Notes: generated from the sequence alone by a model not told the origin. A stretch of 64,000 bases of DNA from Streptacidiphilus fuscans (GCF_015690355.1 NZ_JADPRT010000024.1:37948-101947), one strand, 5' to 3'. Positions 50,390-59,453 are shown, counted from the first letter of the stretch. A program made the numbers and translations.

Positions 50390-51427
50390 TCAGGAGTGGG
50401 CGCGGTGCGCCGTACCGTGCGGGTCGCGGCAGTGGCTCGGGTCCTCCCCGGTGGGGGAGAGCTGGAGCGTCTCCGGGGAGGCGTGGTCGACCTGGAGCGT
50501 GGTGTGGTCGATCGCGTAGTGCTCGCGCAGCTCGTGCTCCATGGAGAGCCGGACCGCGTGACAGTCGAGGTCGTCGCGGACCAGGATGTGCGCGGAGAGT
50601 GCCGGGTAGCCGGAGGTGATGGTCCAGATGTGCAGGTCGTGCACCTCGACCACGCCGGGCAGGGCGGCCAGCCGCGCGCCGACGGCGTCCGGGGCCAGGC
50701 CGGCCGGGGCGGCCTCCAGGAAGATCCGGCCGGACTCGCGGACCAGGCCGTAGCCCGCCTTGAGCATCAGGCCCGCCACCGCCAGCGTCGCCAGCGCGTC
50801 GGCGCGGTCGAAGCCGGTGAGCAGCACGACCAGTCCGGCGACGGCGGTGGCGATGAACGCCCAGGCGTCGTTGAGGATGTGCTGGTAGGCGCCCTCGACG
50901 TTGAGGCTGGACCGGTTGGCGCGGGAGATCAGCCAGGCCGCCAGCACGTTGATCACGATCCCGACCAGCGCCGTCGCCAGCACCACGCCGCCCTCGACGG
51001 CGGGCGGGCTGATCAGTCGCCGCACGGCCTCGTAGAGGAAGATCACGGACAGCGCGAGCAGGGTGATCCCGTTGGCCTGGGCGGAGAGGATCTCGGCGCG
51101 CTTGAGGCCGAAGGTCAGCGAGCCCTTGGCGGGGCGCGCGGCCAGCCGCATGGCGATCAGCGCGAGCACGATCGAGGCGGCGTCGGTCAGCATGTGTCCG
51201 GCGTCGGAGATCAGGGCCAGGGAGTGCGCCAGCAGGCCGACGACGACCTCGGCGGCCATGAACGCGCCGATCAGCGCGAGCGCGCCGGTCAGGTAGCGCC
51301 GGTCCGCGTCGGCGGACACGCCGTGGCTGTGGCCGTCGTGCCCGTGGCCGCCGTGCGCGTGGCCTTCGTGCGCGTGGGCGTCCTGGGGGTGGGCGTCCTG
51401 CGCGTGCGCCTCGTGCGTGTGGCTCAC
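50390..51427 (-). CDS. CDF-family cation efflux protein (CzcD/ZitB-like)
   Basis: 345 aa from GTG 51427, after GGAGGAGCCACC. The N-terminus is rich in His (SHTHEAHAQDAHPQDAHAHEGHAHGGHGHDGHSHG). Six TM helices follow, with HSLALISDAGHMLTD (HxxxD) and YQHILNDAWAF (HxxxD) as the Zn site, and a C-terminal cytoplasmic domain (VVEVHDLHIWTITSGYPALSAHI). It exports Zn2+ or Co2+ against protons. A 16-bp palindrome in the upstream region resembles an ArsR/SmtB operator. Confidence 0.95.
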   Translation of the reverse strand: MSHTHEAHAQDAHPQDAHAHEGHAHGGHGHDGHSHGVSADADRRYLTGALALIGAFMAAEVVVGLLAHSLALISDAGHMLTDAASIVLALIAMRLAARPAKGSLTFGLKRAEILSAQANGITLLALSVIFLYEAVRRLISPPAVEGGVVLATALVGIVINVLAAWLISRANRSSLNVEGAYQHILNDAWAFIATAVAGLVVLLTGFDRADALATLAVAGLMLKAGYGLVRESGRIFLEAAPAGLAPDAVGARLAALPGVVEVHDLHIWTITSGYPALSAHILVRDDLDCHAVRLSMEHELREHYAIDHTTLQVDHASPETLQLSPTGEDPSHCRDPHGTAHRAHS

Positions 51428-51474
51428 GGTGGCTCCTCCGTCGATGGTCTCCACGGGGAACTATACCGGAAGGA

Positions 51475-51490
51475 ATGAACAATCATTCAT
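51475..51490. promoter_or_regulatory. ArsR/SmtB-like palindrome upstream of the CDF gene
   Basis: ATGAA-N6-TTCAT, with two more symmetric matches inside (12 of 16). The pattern follows metal-responsive ArsR/SmtB operators. It sits 48 bp before the CDF start. Confidence 0.5.
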
Positions 51491-51498
51491 ATCTGATC

Positions 51499-52323
51499 TC
51501 AGCCGACAGTCGTACCGCCGGTCGTGTCGGGATCGCCCGCCACGAGGCGAAGTCCCTCCGACGCCAGCGGCCCGTCGCCGAGGAGGGCGACCAGGCGGTG
51601 GAGCAGCAGCCCGGCCGGTCCGTCCGGCTGCTCCTCGGCGAGCCAGCCGCTCATCGCGGGGGCCAGCCCTGGCTCGTGGACCAGGACCACCAGCAGCTGC
51701 GCCACGAACTCCTGTACCAGCGCCAGCTGCAGCTCCTCGCGCGAGAACCGGCCCTTCTCGTCCTGCAGCCAGGCGAGCGCGGTGATCTCGGCATTGCCGA
51801 TCCAGGACCGCACGGCCAGGCGGACGCGGGGGCTCGGATCGGGGAGCGCGAGGTGGCTGAGCACCGCGTCGAGTGCCGCCTGGCGGACCTGGTCGATGAC
51901 CGCGCCGGTGCCGGGGCTCGACGAGGCCGAGCCGTTGCGCATGATCGCGGCGAAGCCGGGGCCGTGCGCGTCGACGAAGTCGAGGTAGCGGCCCATCACC
52001 CGGTGCAGCCGCTCCGAGAGCGGGCCGACCTGCGGCTCGTCGAAGAGCCCGGCCAGCTCGCGGCCCGCACGCCGGGTCGCCTCCTCGTAGAGGGCCTGCT
52101 TGCCGGGGAAGTAGTGGTAGACGAGCGGCCTTGAGGCTCCTGCGGCGGCGGCGATGTCGTCGATCGACACCTCTTCGGGCGCGTGGTGCGCGAAGAAGTC
52201 GAGTGCGACGGCGATCAGCTGTTCGCGCCGCTGCTCGACGCTGAGCCTGCGGCGCGGCCGGGGCGATGAGCCCGGCGCCGGCCCGGATGCGGCCCCCGAT
52301 GTGGCGCCTGATGCGGCGGTCAT
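51499..52323 (-). CDS. TetR-family regulator
   Basis: 274 aa from ATG 52323. HTH: RREQLIAVALDFFAHHAPEEVSIDDIAAAAGASRPLVYHYFPGKQALYEEA; the long C-terminal ligand domain is typical of TetR. The N-terminal Gly/Ala/Ser stretch (~25 residues) may be optional. It lies downstream of the WS/DGAT gene on the same strand and may control it. Confidence 0.9.
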   Translation of the reverse strand: MTAASGATSGAASGPAPGSSPRPRRRLSVEQRREQLIAVALDFFAHHAPEEVSIDDIAAAAGASRPLVYHYFPGKQALYEEATRRAGRELAGLFDEPQVGPLSERLHRVMGRYLDFVDAHGPGFAAIMRNGSASSSPGTGAVIDQVRQAALDAVLSHLALPDPSPRVRLAVRSWIGNAEITALAWLQDEKGRFSREELQLALVQEFVAQLLVVLVHEPGLAPAMSGWLAEEQPDGPAGLLLHRLVALLGDGPLASEGLRLVAGDPDTTGGTTVG

Positions 52324-52367
52324 GCACGTCAGCGTAGCGGGGTAGGGCTGGCGTTCGAGGGCGAACC

Positions 52368-52403
52368 GGACGGCGGACAGGACGGCGGACAGGACGCCGA
52401 ACG
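52368..52403 (-). repeat. 12-bp tandem repeat after the WS/DGAT gene
   Basis: GGACGGCGGACA is repeated twice exactly, then GGACGCCGAACG. Located between that gene's stop and the TetR start. Confidence 0.75.
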
Positions 52404-52424
52404 GGGCGGCGGGCAGGGCGCTGG

Positions 52425-53804
52425 TCAGCAGGTGGAGAGCAGTTCTGTCAGGGATGCGTCGAATGCCCGGTGTAGGTCGGCCACCGGGTGGGGAGAGGTC
52501 GCACCGAGGCGGCCCCGCAGGCCGACATGGAGCCGTCCCCGGTAGCTGCTGACCGCCACCGCCAGCGCCTGCCCCCGGGCCAGCGGCGGCAGCGGGTACA
52601 GGGCGGTCAGCGTGTGCCCGTCCAGGGTGAACCGGAAGTCCGGCATCGGCACGTTGGTGACCAGCGCGTCGAAGAGCAGGGGTGCGGTCGGGCGCAGCAG
52701 CGGGGCGGTGAGGCGGTGACCGGGGGCGGGCAGCAGGTCGGCCAGCAGCGCCACCGCGCCCGCGCCGCGACGCGGGCCGCGCTGCTTGTGCGCGTCCATC
52801 GCGGCGCGCACCAGCTCCAGCCGCCGACGCGGGTCCGGCTCGGTGACGGGGAGGTCGAGCAGGTAGCCGGAGAGCCGGTTGCCGCCGCCCGGCGCGCCGA
52901 GCCGCGCCCGCTGGCTGACCGGGACGAGCACCCGCGCGTTCCTGGTGGCCACCGTGCGCAGCGCGCCCGCGAGCACGGCGAGGACGACGTCGTTGACCGT
53001 GCCGCCGTGGGCCTTGCGGATCCGGTGCAGGTCGTCGAGCGGGTAGGAGGGCAGCGCCAGCTCGGGGGTCGCGGGCTCGGGGCGGAGCAGCGACGGCTGG
53101 AGCAGTGCCGACGGGTGGAGCAGGGCGGTCGGCTGGAGCAGGCTGCGCGGGGCGCTCCCGGCGACGGAGAGCAGCGTGTCGCCCGCGATCTCGGCGGCCC
53201 GCAGCGTGCGCTTCGCCTCGACGGGGATCGACCGCAGGGCGCGCAGCGGCAGCGGCCCGGTGGGTGCGGCGTGCCGGTCCTGGCCGTCGGGCCTCCGCTT
53301 GCCCGCAGCGGCAGACTTCTCGCGTCCGGCGAACTGGTCGAGCAGCCGGACGCCGACGTCGAGCGCCCGCAGACCGTCGACGGCGGCGTGGTGGACCTTG
53401 AGCAGCAGCGAGAAGCCGGAGTCGCCACGGGCGAGCAGGTGCATCTCCCACGGCGGCGCCTCCCGGGGCACCGGCGCGGCCATCAGCGCGGCGACGCGGG
53501 CGTCCGTCGAGTCGGCGCTCGCGTCAGCGTCCTCGGCGTGGGTGGCGATGTGCGCGGCGGCGTCGAAGTTCGGCTGCTCCTCCCAGTACGGGCCCTCCAG
53601 CGGGTTCCAGGGGGTGCGCACCCGCTGCCGCAGCCGGGGTATCGCCTGGGCGCGCTCGGCGAGCACCGCGGCGACGGCGCCCAGGTCCGGCCCGCCGCCC
53701 TCGGCGGCGCCGTCGAAGTGGGCGAGCGCGCCGATGTGCATCGGCGCGTCGGGGGATTCCAGGCTCCAGAAGGCCGCGTCCAACGGGCTGAGCCTGTTCT
53801 CCAT
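52425..53804 (-). CDS. Wax ester synthase / diacylglycerol acyltransferase (WS/DGAT)
   Basis: 459 aa. Starts MENRLSPLDAAFWSLESPDAPMHIGALAHFDG; active-site motif HHxxxDG in LLKVHHAAVDGLRALD; second-domain NDVVLAVLAGALR and LVTNVPMP. It makes triacylglycerol or wax esters from acyl-CoA. Upstream the flippase-like gene is divergent, downstream is a TetR. An acidic internal stretch (HAEDADASADSTDARVA) lies near residue 95. Confidence 0.94.
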   Translation of the reverse strand: MENRLSPLDAAFWSLESPDAPMHIGALAHFDGAAEGGGPDLGAVAAVLAERAQAIPRLRQRVRTPWNPLEGPYWEEQPNFDAAAHIATHAEDADASADSTDARVAALMAAPVPREAPPWEMHLLARGDSGFSLLLKVHHAAVDGLRALDVGVRLLDQFAGREKSAAAGKRRPDGQDRHAAPTGPLPLRALRSIPVEAKRTLRAAEIAGDTLLSVAGSAPRSLLQPTALLHPSALLQPSLLRPEPATPELALPSYPLDDLHRIRKAHGGTVNDVVLAVLAGALRTVATRNARVLVPVSQRARLGAPGGGNRLSGYLLDLPVTEPDPRRRLELVRAAMDAHKQRGPRRGAGAVALLADLLPAPGHRLTAPLLRPTAPLLFDALVTNVPMPDFRFTLDGHTLTALYPLPPLARGQALAVAVSSYRGRLHVGLRGRLGATSPHPVADLHRAFDASLTELLSTC

Positions 53805-53993
53805 GTGCGTCCTTCCGCGGGGGGTTCGCGAGTGAGGAGTGAGGTACGAGAGTGAGGTACCGGAGGGGTCCGTGCACCAAGTCTTCCCTGACCATGTTGC
53901 GGCCAGGTGAGAGGCCCGCGAAGTTTGGGCACCGCGACATCGCCGCAGGGTGGGGCGATGTTTGCCTGACGACCCGTCGGGAACGGAAAGATC

Positions 53994-54920
53994 ATGCTCC
54001 GGGGCCCGATGGCGCGGCGGATGGTGACGCTGGCGCTCTGCTCGGTCGTCGCGTACGTGGTGCTGCTGCAGATCGTGCGCCACGACGCCGACCCGCTGCC
54101 GGCCCTCGCCAAGGCCGACGCCGTCTGGCTGGTCCCGGCGCTGCTGGCGTCGGCGGCCGGGTCGGTCGGGGCGACGTTCGCGGTGGTCGGCTTCGTCCCG
54201 GAGCGGGTGTCGTTCCGCGGGGCGCTGCTGGCGCAGCTGTCGGGGTTCTTCGTCAACCTGGCCACGCCCAGCGGGCTGGGCAGTGCGGCGGTCAACACCC
54301 GGTTCCTGGCCCGGTCCGGGATCCCGCAGACGCAGGCGCTGGCCAGCGTGGCGCTGGGGCAGATCGTCGGGCTGGCGCTGCACGTGCTGCTGATCGTCGG
54401 CTTCGGCGCGTCCGTGGGCGCCGACTACGCCGCCTCGCTGCCGACCGGGACGACGCTGCTGGTCGCGGCGAGTGTGGTGGCGGCCGTCGTCGCCGTCGGG
54501 GGTGGGGTGCCGAAGCTGCGGCGCTGGTTGGTGGCGCGACTGCGCGAGGCCCGGCCGAGGTTCGGGCAACTGCTGCACCAGCCGGGCAAACTGACGGTGG
54601 GCATCCTCGGTCAGCTCGCGGTCACGCTGATGGCCGCCGTCTGCCTGTACTGCTGCGCCCGCGCCTTCGGGCTGGCGCCCGGATTCGCCGAGGTCACCCT
54701 CGCCCAACTGCTCGGCTCGACCGTGGGATCGGCGGTGCCGGTGCCGGGCGGCATCGGCTCGGTGGACACGGCGCTCGCCGTCGCGCTGCGGGTGACCACC
54801 GGCACCCCCACGGGGACGTGGGTGCCGGTGGTCCTGGTCTACCGCCTGTGCACGTTCTGGCTGCCGCTGCTGCCGGGATGGCTCGCCTTCCTCCGGCTGC
54901 AGCGGCGCGAGGAGATCTGA
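53994..54920 (+). CDS. LPG synthase TM / UPF0104-like membrane protein
   Basis: 308 aa with about eight TM helices. Core motifs GFFVNLATPSGLGSAAVNTRFLARSGI and LLGSTVGSAVPVPGGIGSVDTALAVAL are typical of the lysylphosphatidylglycerol synthase TM region (YbhN/AglD-like). These proteins move lipids; the substrate is unknown. Divergent from the WS/DGAT gene and next to the lipid-related operon. Confidence 0.88.
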   Translation: MLRGPMARRMVTLALCSVVAYVVLLQIVRHDADPLPALAKADAVWLVPALLASAAGSVGATFAVVGFVPERVSFRGALLAQLSGFFVNLATPSGLGSAAVNTRFLARSGIPQTQALASVALGQIVGLALHVLLIVGFGASVGADYAASLPTGTTLLVAASVVAAVVAVGGGVPKLRRWLVARLREARPRFGQLLHQPGKLTVGILGQLAVTLMAAVCLYCCARAFGLAPGFAEVTLAQLLGSTVGSAVPVPGGIGSVDTALAVALRVTTGTPTGTWVPVVLVYRLCTFWLPLLPGWLAFLRLQRREEI

Positions 54921-54952
54921 CGGATCGTCAGCTCAGCTGTGCTCGGTCGTGC

Positions 54953-56800
54953 TCACAGGTCCAGCACCAGCTTGCCGTCCTGGCTGCGGGAGACGCAGAT
55001 CAGCATCGACTCCGCGCGCTCATCGACGCTCAGCAGGGCGTCCCGGTGCTCCGGCGTGCCACCCAGCACCCGCACCTTGCAGGTGCCGCAGAAGCCCTGC
55101 TCGCAGCTGTAGGCCACGTCCGGCAGTCGGTCGCGGACGGCGCTGAGGACGCTGCGGTCCGCCGGGACGGTCAGCGTGGCGCCGGTGCGGCGCAGCTCGA
55201 CCTCGACGGTGTCGCCGTGGGCGCTGTCCTCGGCGGGGTGGAACCGCTCCAGCCGGGCCTCGACGCCGGGGCGCAGCTCGGCGAGGGTGGCGACGACGGC
55301 GTCCATCAGCGGCTCGGGGCCGCAGACGTGGACCACCGCGCCGTGCGGCGCGGACTCCAGCGCGGCGGCCAGGTCGGGCAGACCCTCGGTGTCCGTGGTC
55401 ACGACCGTGACCCGCTTCTCCGCCTCGGGCAGGGCCTTGATCTCGTCCAGGAACGGCATGGTCTCGGCGGACCGGCCGATGTAGAGCAGCCGCCAGTCGC
55501 TGCCGCGTGCCGCGCTCTCGCGCACCATCGGCAGGATCGGCGTGATGCCGATGCCGCCCGCCACGAACGCGCGCGGCCCCTTGCCCGCGCCGAGCGGGAA
55601 CCGGTTGCGCGGGCGGTGGGCTTCCACGGACGCGCCCGCGACCAGCATCTCGTGCACCTCCTTGGAGCCGCCCCGGGAGTCCTCGGTCAGCCGGACGCCG
55701 ATGCGGTAGCCGCTCAGGTCGGCCGGGTCGCCGCAGAGCGAGTACTGCCGGACCAGGCCGGACGGCAGCAGCAGGTCCAGGTGCGCGCCGGGCTCCCAGG
55801 CGGGCAGGTCCGCGCCGTCGGCGGAGGTGAGCAGCAGCTCAGCCACGCCCTCGGCCGGGGTGCGCCGGTCGGCGACGACCAGGTGCAGCGGCTTGGTCGC
55901 CGCCTCCGCCTGCGCGGCGGCGGCCCGCGCGGCGGGCGAACCGGCCAGGTAGGCCAGCGCCTTGGCGGTCGAGCCCTCCTGGGTGGGGTGGTAGCGCTTG
56001 CGCATGTAGCGCGGGACAGCAGAGAAGATCTCCTTCGGCGAGGGCACCAGATCGGCCTTGGCCGCCCGCACCCAGTCCTTCATCTTCGGCTCCAGCACCT
56101 TGCGCTGAGCAGGCGTCAGCTCCGGGTCGTTGGCGATGAAGAACTTCACGCCGCGCACCCACAGCCAGAACATCGTCGGGAAGACGGTGGTCATCGCGCG
56201 CAGCCGACGCGGGTAGCCGCCGTCGACATGCTGGAAGACGTCGAAGGCCACCGAGCGGTGCTCGACCTCCTCGGCGCCGTGCCAGCGCAGCAGGTCGACC
56301 ATCACCGGGTCGGCCCCGTACTGCTCGAAGCCCCGCGCGTCCAGCACCCACTTGCCGAGCACGGCGGTGAAGTGCTCGATGGCGGCGATGACGGCGACCC
56401 GCTCCTTGAGCCACCACGCGGTGGCCATCGGCGGGGCGGTGTGGTTGCCGAGCAGGTGCTCGAAGAACCAGTCCATCTGCGCGGTGTAGGGGGAGGGGTC
56501 CAGCCCCTGCGCGATCATGTGGTCGAGGACGGTGGAGTGCGCCTGCGAGTGCACCGCCTCCTGCCCGATGAACCCGATCATGTCCTCGCGCAGCTGCGGG
56601 TCGCGGACCAGCGGCAGCGCCTGCTTGTAGACGTCGACGAACCACTTCTCGCCGGCGGGCAGCAGCAGGTGCAGCACGTTGATCATGTGGGTGGAGAACG
56701 GGTCGTCGGGGACCCAGTGCAGCGGCGTCTCGGTCCAGTCGAAGGTCACTCGGCGCGCCTGCAGCGGCGCGTGCTCGGTGCTGACGGCGAGTTCGGTCAC
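54953..56800 (-). CDS. Fusion: PF10118-like metal hydrolase/di-iron domain + ferredoxin reductase
   Basis: 615 aa from GTG 56800, with GAGGAG 8 nt upstream. Residues ~1-285 match the 'metal-dependent hydrolase' PF10118 family, containing QEAVHSQAHS and GAEEVEHRSVAFDVF, two ExxH-type motifs that could bind a di-iron or other metal site. Residues ~310-530 are an FAD/NAD(P)H reductase (RQYSLCGDP, GGIGITPILPMV, GPEPLMDAVV), and the C-terminus a 2Fe-2S ferredoxin (YSCEQGFCGTCKVRV). This suggests a self-sufficient oxygenase, but activity is an inference. Last gene of a three-gene operon. Confidence 0.85.
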   Translation of the reverse strand: MTELAVSTEHAPLQARRVTFDWTETPLHWVPDDPFSTHMINVLHLLLPAGEKWFVDVYKQALPLVRDPQLREDMIGFIGQEAVHSQAHSTVLDHMIAQGLDPSPYTAQMDWFFEHLLGNHTAPPMATAWWLKERVAVIAAIEHFTAVLGKWVLDARGFEQYGADPVMVDLLRWHGAEEVEHRSVAFDVFQHVDGGYPRRLRAMTTVFPTMFWLWVRGVKFFIANDPELTPAQRKVLEPKMKDWVRAAKADLVPSPKEIFSAVPRYMRKRYHPTQEGSTAKALAYLAGSPAARAAAAQAEAATKPLHLVVADRRTPAEGVAELLLTSADGADLPAWEPGAHLDLLLPSGLVRQYSLCGDPADLSGYRIGVRLTEDSRGGSKEVHEMLVAGASVEAHRPRNRFPLGAGKGPRAFVAGGIGITPILPMVRESAARGSDWRLLYIGRSAETMPFLDEIKALPEAEKRVTVVTTDTEGLPDLAAALESAPHGAVVHVCGPEPLMDAVVATLAELRPGVEARLERFHPAEDSAHGDTVEVELRRTGATLTVPADRSVLSAVRDRLPDVAYSCEQGFCGTCKVRVLGGTPEHRDALLSVDERAESMLICVSRSQDGKLVLDL

Positions 56801-56823
56801 GGGGGTGACTCCTCTCTCTACTT

Positions 56824-58620
56824 CTAGCGGGGCGTCAGGTCGGCGCGGGCGATGGCGCGCAGGGTGCCGGGGGAGAGGCGGCTCAGCGCGCGGCCGATCC
56901 GGGCCTCGGCGGCGACCGGTACGACCGGGCGGTTCTCGCGCACCGCGCGAAGCACGGCGTCGGCGACCCGCTCCGGCGGCAGGTTGCGCATCCGGTAGAG
57001 GCGGTCCGCCTTGCCGCGCAGTTTCTCCTGCTCGCTGCTGCTGACGCCGACGTAGCGGGTGGCCTTGGCGATGGCGGTGTTGACGAAGCCGGGGCAGACC
57101 GCGCTGACGCCGATCCCGTCGTCGGACAGCTCGGCGCGCAGGCACTCGGAGAGCATCAGCACGGCCGCCTTGCTGGTCGCGTAGGCGGAGAGGGTGCGCG
57201 AGGGCAGATATGCGGCGGCGGAGGCGATGTTGACGATGTGTCCGCCGTTGCCGTGGTCCTTCATCATCGCGCCGAAGAGGCGGCAGCCGTGGACCACGCC
57301 CATCAGGTTGACGCCGAGCACCGCGTCCCAGTCGGAGGTCTGGGTGTCCAGGAACGCGCCGCCCAGGCCGATGCCGGCGTTGTTGACGACGACGTCCGGC
57401 GTGCCGTGCTCCTCGGCGACGGCCTTGGCGAAGTCCTCCATGGCCGCCGGGTCGGAGACGTCGACGGCGTACGAGCCGGTGCGCGGAGCGCCGAGCAGCG
57501 ATGCCAGGTGCGCGGTGCGGGCGGCCGACTCCGCGTTCAGGTCGGCGGCGATCACCGCCGCACCGGCCTCGGCGAAGGCCAGCGCGGTGGCCCGGCCGAT
57601 GCCGCTGCCCGCGCCGGTGACGATCACGAGCTTTCCGGCGTGCTCCTTCTGCTCCCCGTCCTGCTGCGGCCTGTTGACCTCGGCACGCTGGAGCGCGGGA
57701 GCGGTCGGGCCGCCCTCGATGTGGGTGACGAACTCGTCGATCCAGTTGGCCAGCACCGCGTCGTGGGTCAGCGGCGCCCAGTGGCCGGCGCGCAGCGGGC
57801 GGCGCCAGAGCCGGTCGACGTAGGGCTGCGGGGCCTGACCGGCCATGGACGGGGTGACGTAGAGGTCTTTCTGCGGCAGCACCACCTGCACCGGGATCTC
57901 GGTCGGCCGGTGCCGGGGGCGGCTCAGCCGGGGGATCATGTTGGCCCGGTAGAGCGCCAGTCCGCGCACTGCGTCGGTGGGGAAGGTCGGCGCGCCGCTG
58001 CCGCGCGGCACGCCCTCGATCGCGTGCAGCAGCGCGGGCCAGGCCTTGACCATCGCCGTGCGCCACAGCAGCGGGGGCAGCAACGGCAGGTGGAAGTAGC
58101 CGATGTACCAGGAGTGCACGCTCTGCCAGGCCAGTTGGCCCAGCGCGCGCGGGCTCGGCCGCCGCAGCTTGCTGCGGAACCACTGGCCGACGTGGTCCAG
58201 GCACGGTCCGGAGACGGAGGTGAAGGAGGCGATCCGGTCCGCCAGCGCGGTGCCGGTGACCGACTCCCACGACTGGATCGACCCCCAGTCGTGCCCGACC
58301 AGGTGCACCGGCCGCTCCGGGCTGACCTGCTGCAGCACCGCGCCGAGGTCCGCTTCCAAGGTGGCCAGCGTGTAGGAGGAGACCCGGCGCGGCGCGTCCG
58401 ACGCCCCGGCGCCGCGCACGTCGTAGGCGACGACGTGGTGCCGCTCGGCCAGCTGCTCGGCGATCGGCCGCCAGACGACATGGCTGTCGGGGTAGCCGTG
58501 CACCAGGACGACGGTGGTGTCGGCGGAGCGCGCGCCCCACTCGAAGACGGCGAGCCGCACCCCGTCCGGCGCGGTCACGAAGCTCTGCTGCTCCTTCATG
58601 GGCTCCATGCGCTCGTTCAT
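56824..58620 (-). CDS. EphD-like fusion: alpha/beta hydrolase + SDR
   Basis: 598 aa. N-terminal epoxide-hydrolase-type alpha/beta fold (~1-300): VVLVHGYPDSH, GHDWGSIQSW with the Asp nucleophile position, late His in GHWAPLTHD. C-terminal SDR (~325-598): VTGAGSGIGRATALAFAEAG, VVNNAGIG, SAAAYLPSRTLSAYATSK (YxxxK). The same architecture as Mycobacterium tuberculosis EphD, linked to mycolic-acid metabolism. Both catalytic sites look intact. It overlaps the M24 gene (ATGA) and precedes the reductase fusion by 23 bp. Confidence 0.92.
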   Translation of the reverse strand: MNERMEPMKEQQSFVTAPDGVRLAVFEWGARSADTTVVLVHGYPDSHVVWRPIAEQLAERHHVVAYDVRGAGASDAPRRVSSYTLATLEADLGAVLQQVSPERPVHLVGHDWGSIQSWESVTGTALADRIASFTSVSGPCLDHVGQWFRSKLRRPSPRALGQLAWQSVHSWYIGYFHLPLLPPLLWRTAMVKAWPALLHAIEGVPRGSGAPTFPTDAVRGLALYRANMIPRLSRPRHRPTEIPVQVVLPQKDLYVTPSMAGQAPQPYVDRLWRRPLRAGHWAPLTHDAVLANWIDEFVTHIEGGPTAPALQRAEVNRPQQDGEQKEHAGKLVIVTGAGSGIGRATALAFAEAGAAVIAADLNAESAARTAHLASLLGAPRTGSYAVDVSDPAAMEDFAKAVAEEHGTPDVVVNNAGIGLGGAFLDTQTSDWDAVLGVNLMGVVHGCRLFGAMMKDHGNGGHIVNIASAAAYLPSRTLSAYATSKAAVLMLSECLRAELSDDGIGVSAVCPGFVNTAIAKATRYVGVSSSEQEKLRGKADRLYRMRNLPPERVADAVLRAVRENRPVVPVAAEARIGRALSRLSPGTLRAIARADLTPR

Positions 58621-59453
58621 GCTGCGTTCTCCTTGGCGGCCCAGGTGCGGACGTGCGGCAGGTCGTCGTCGAGCCAGTAGGCGTCGTCCTCGGTGACGAC
58701 GAGCAGCTCCTCGAACTTGGCGCCGATGCCGCGCAGGCCCAGGTGCGGCTCGACGGCCCAGAGGCCGGGCGTCGGGGCGTGGGCGGAGGACTTGCCGTCG
58801 GCCCACAGCGGCGAGCGGTGCTGGATCCGCTCGGCAACCAGCTCCCGCCCGAGCGTCTGCAGGCTGCGGACGCCGAACCCGGCCACGACGGTGCGCGGCC
58901 CGCGCGACTTGAGCCGGGTGACCTGGTGCGCCAGCACCCGGCCCGGGTAGACGCGGTGCCGGTTCTCGTAGCCGTGCTTGGCGATCAGTGCGTCCACGGC
59001 GAGGTAGATCTCGTTGAGCGGCTTGCGCTCGCGCACCTGAGCCAGGATCAGCTCCCGGTACTCCTTGAGGTCGTCCAGGATCTGCTGCTGCACCCGGTTG
59101 CCGCCGAGGCTGCCCGCGTAGCCGATGTCGGCGGTGTAGCCCTGGGCGACGGGCGCGCAGTCGAGGATGAACGGCATCCCCTCTTCGAGCCGCCGGTCGG
59201 TCGGGAAGAACTGCAGCGGCGTGCGGAACCGGTGGAAGGTCGTGCGGTCGCCGAACCAGGCGAACGGGACGTGGAACCAGTCGTCCCCGCCGTTCTCCTC
59301 CAGCCAGCGACGCATCCGCTGGGCTGCCTGCTTCTCGGTGACGCCCGGTTCGAGGCCCTCCGCCACGGTCTGCGCGCAGCGGTAGGCGAGCTGTTGGACG
59401 GCGCGAAAGCGCTCCAGATCCTCCGGCTCCCAGGCCGGCCGCTTATTAGACAT
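58617..59453 (-). CDS. M24-family metallopeptidase-like protein
   Basis: 278 aa. Pita-bread fold: FILDCAPVAQGYTADIGYAG (metal Asp pair), RVLAHQVTR (His), LWAVEPHLG and EELLVVTED (Glu ligands), so the five metal ligands can be placed. Sequence resembles M24/Xaa-Pro aminopeptidases but an AHQV replaces the usual GHGIG. Substrate unknown; amidase or creatinase-like roles are also possible. First gene of the operon, with a palindrome at its start codon. Confidence 0.85.
   Translation of the reverse strand: MSNKRPAWEPEDLERFRAVQQLAYRCAQTVAEGLEPGVTEKQAAQRMRRWLEENGGDDWFHVPFAWFGDRTTFHRFRTPLQFFPTDRRLEEGMPFILDCAPVAQGYTADIGYAGSLGGNRVQQQILDDLKEYRELILAQVRERKPLNEIYLAVDALIAKHGYENRHRVYPGRVLAHQVTRLKSRGPRTVVAGFGVRSLQTLGRELVAERIQHRSPLWADGKSSAHAPTPGLWAVEPHLGLRGIGAKFEELLVVTEDDAYWLDDDLPHVRTWAAKENAA

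Noticed and set aside
56801..58837. Reading the reductase fusion frame through to 58837 as one 1294-aa protein
   Set aside because: The upstream part is antisense-frame noise over the EphD gene; the PF10118-like start and ribosome site are at 56800.
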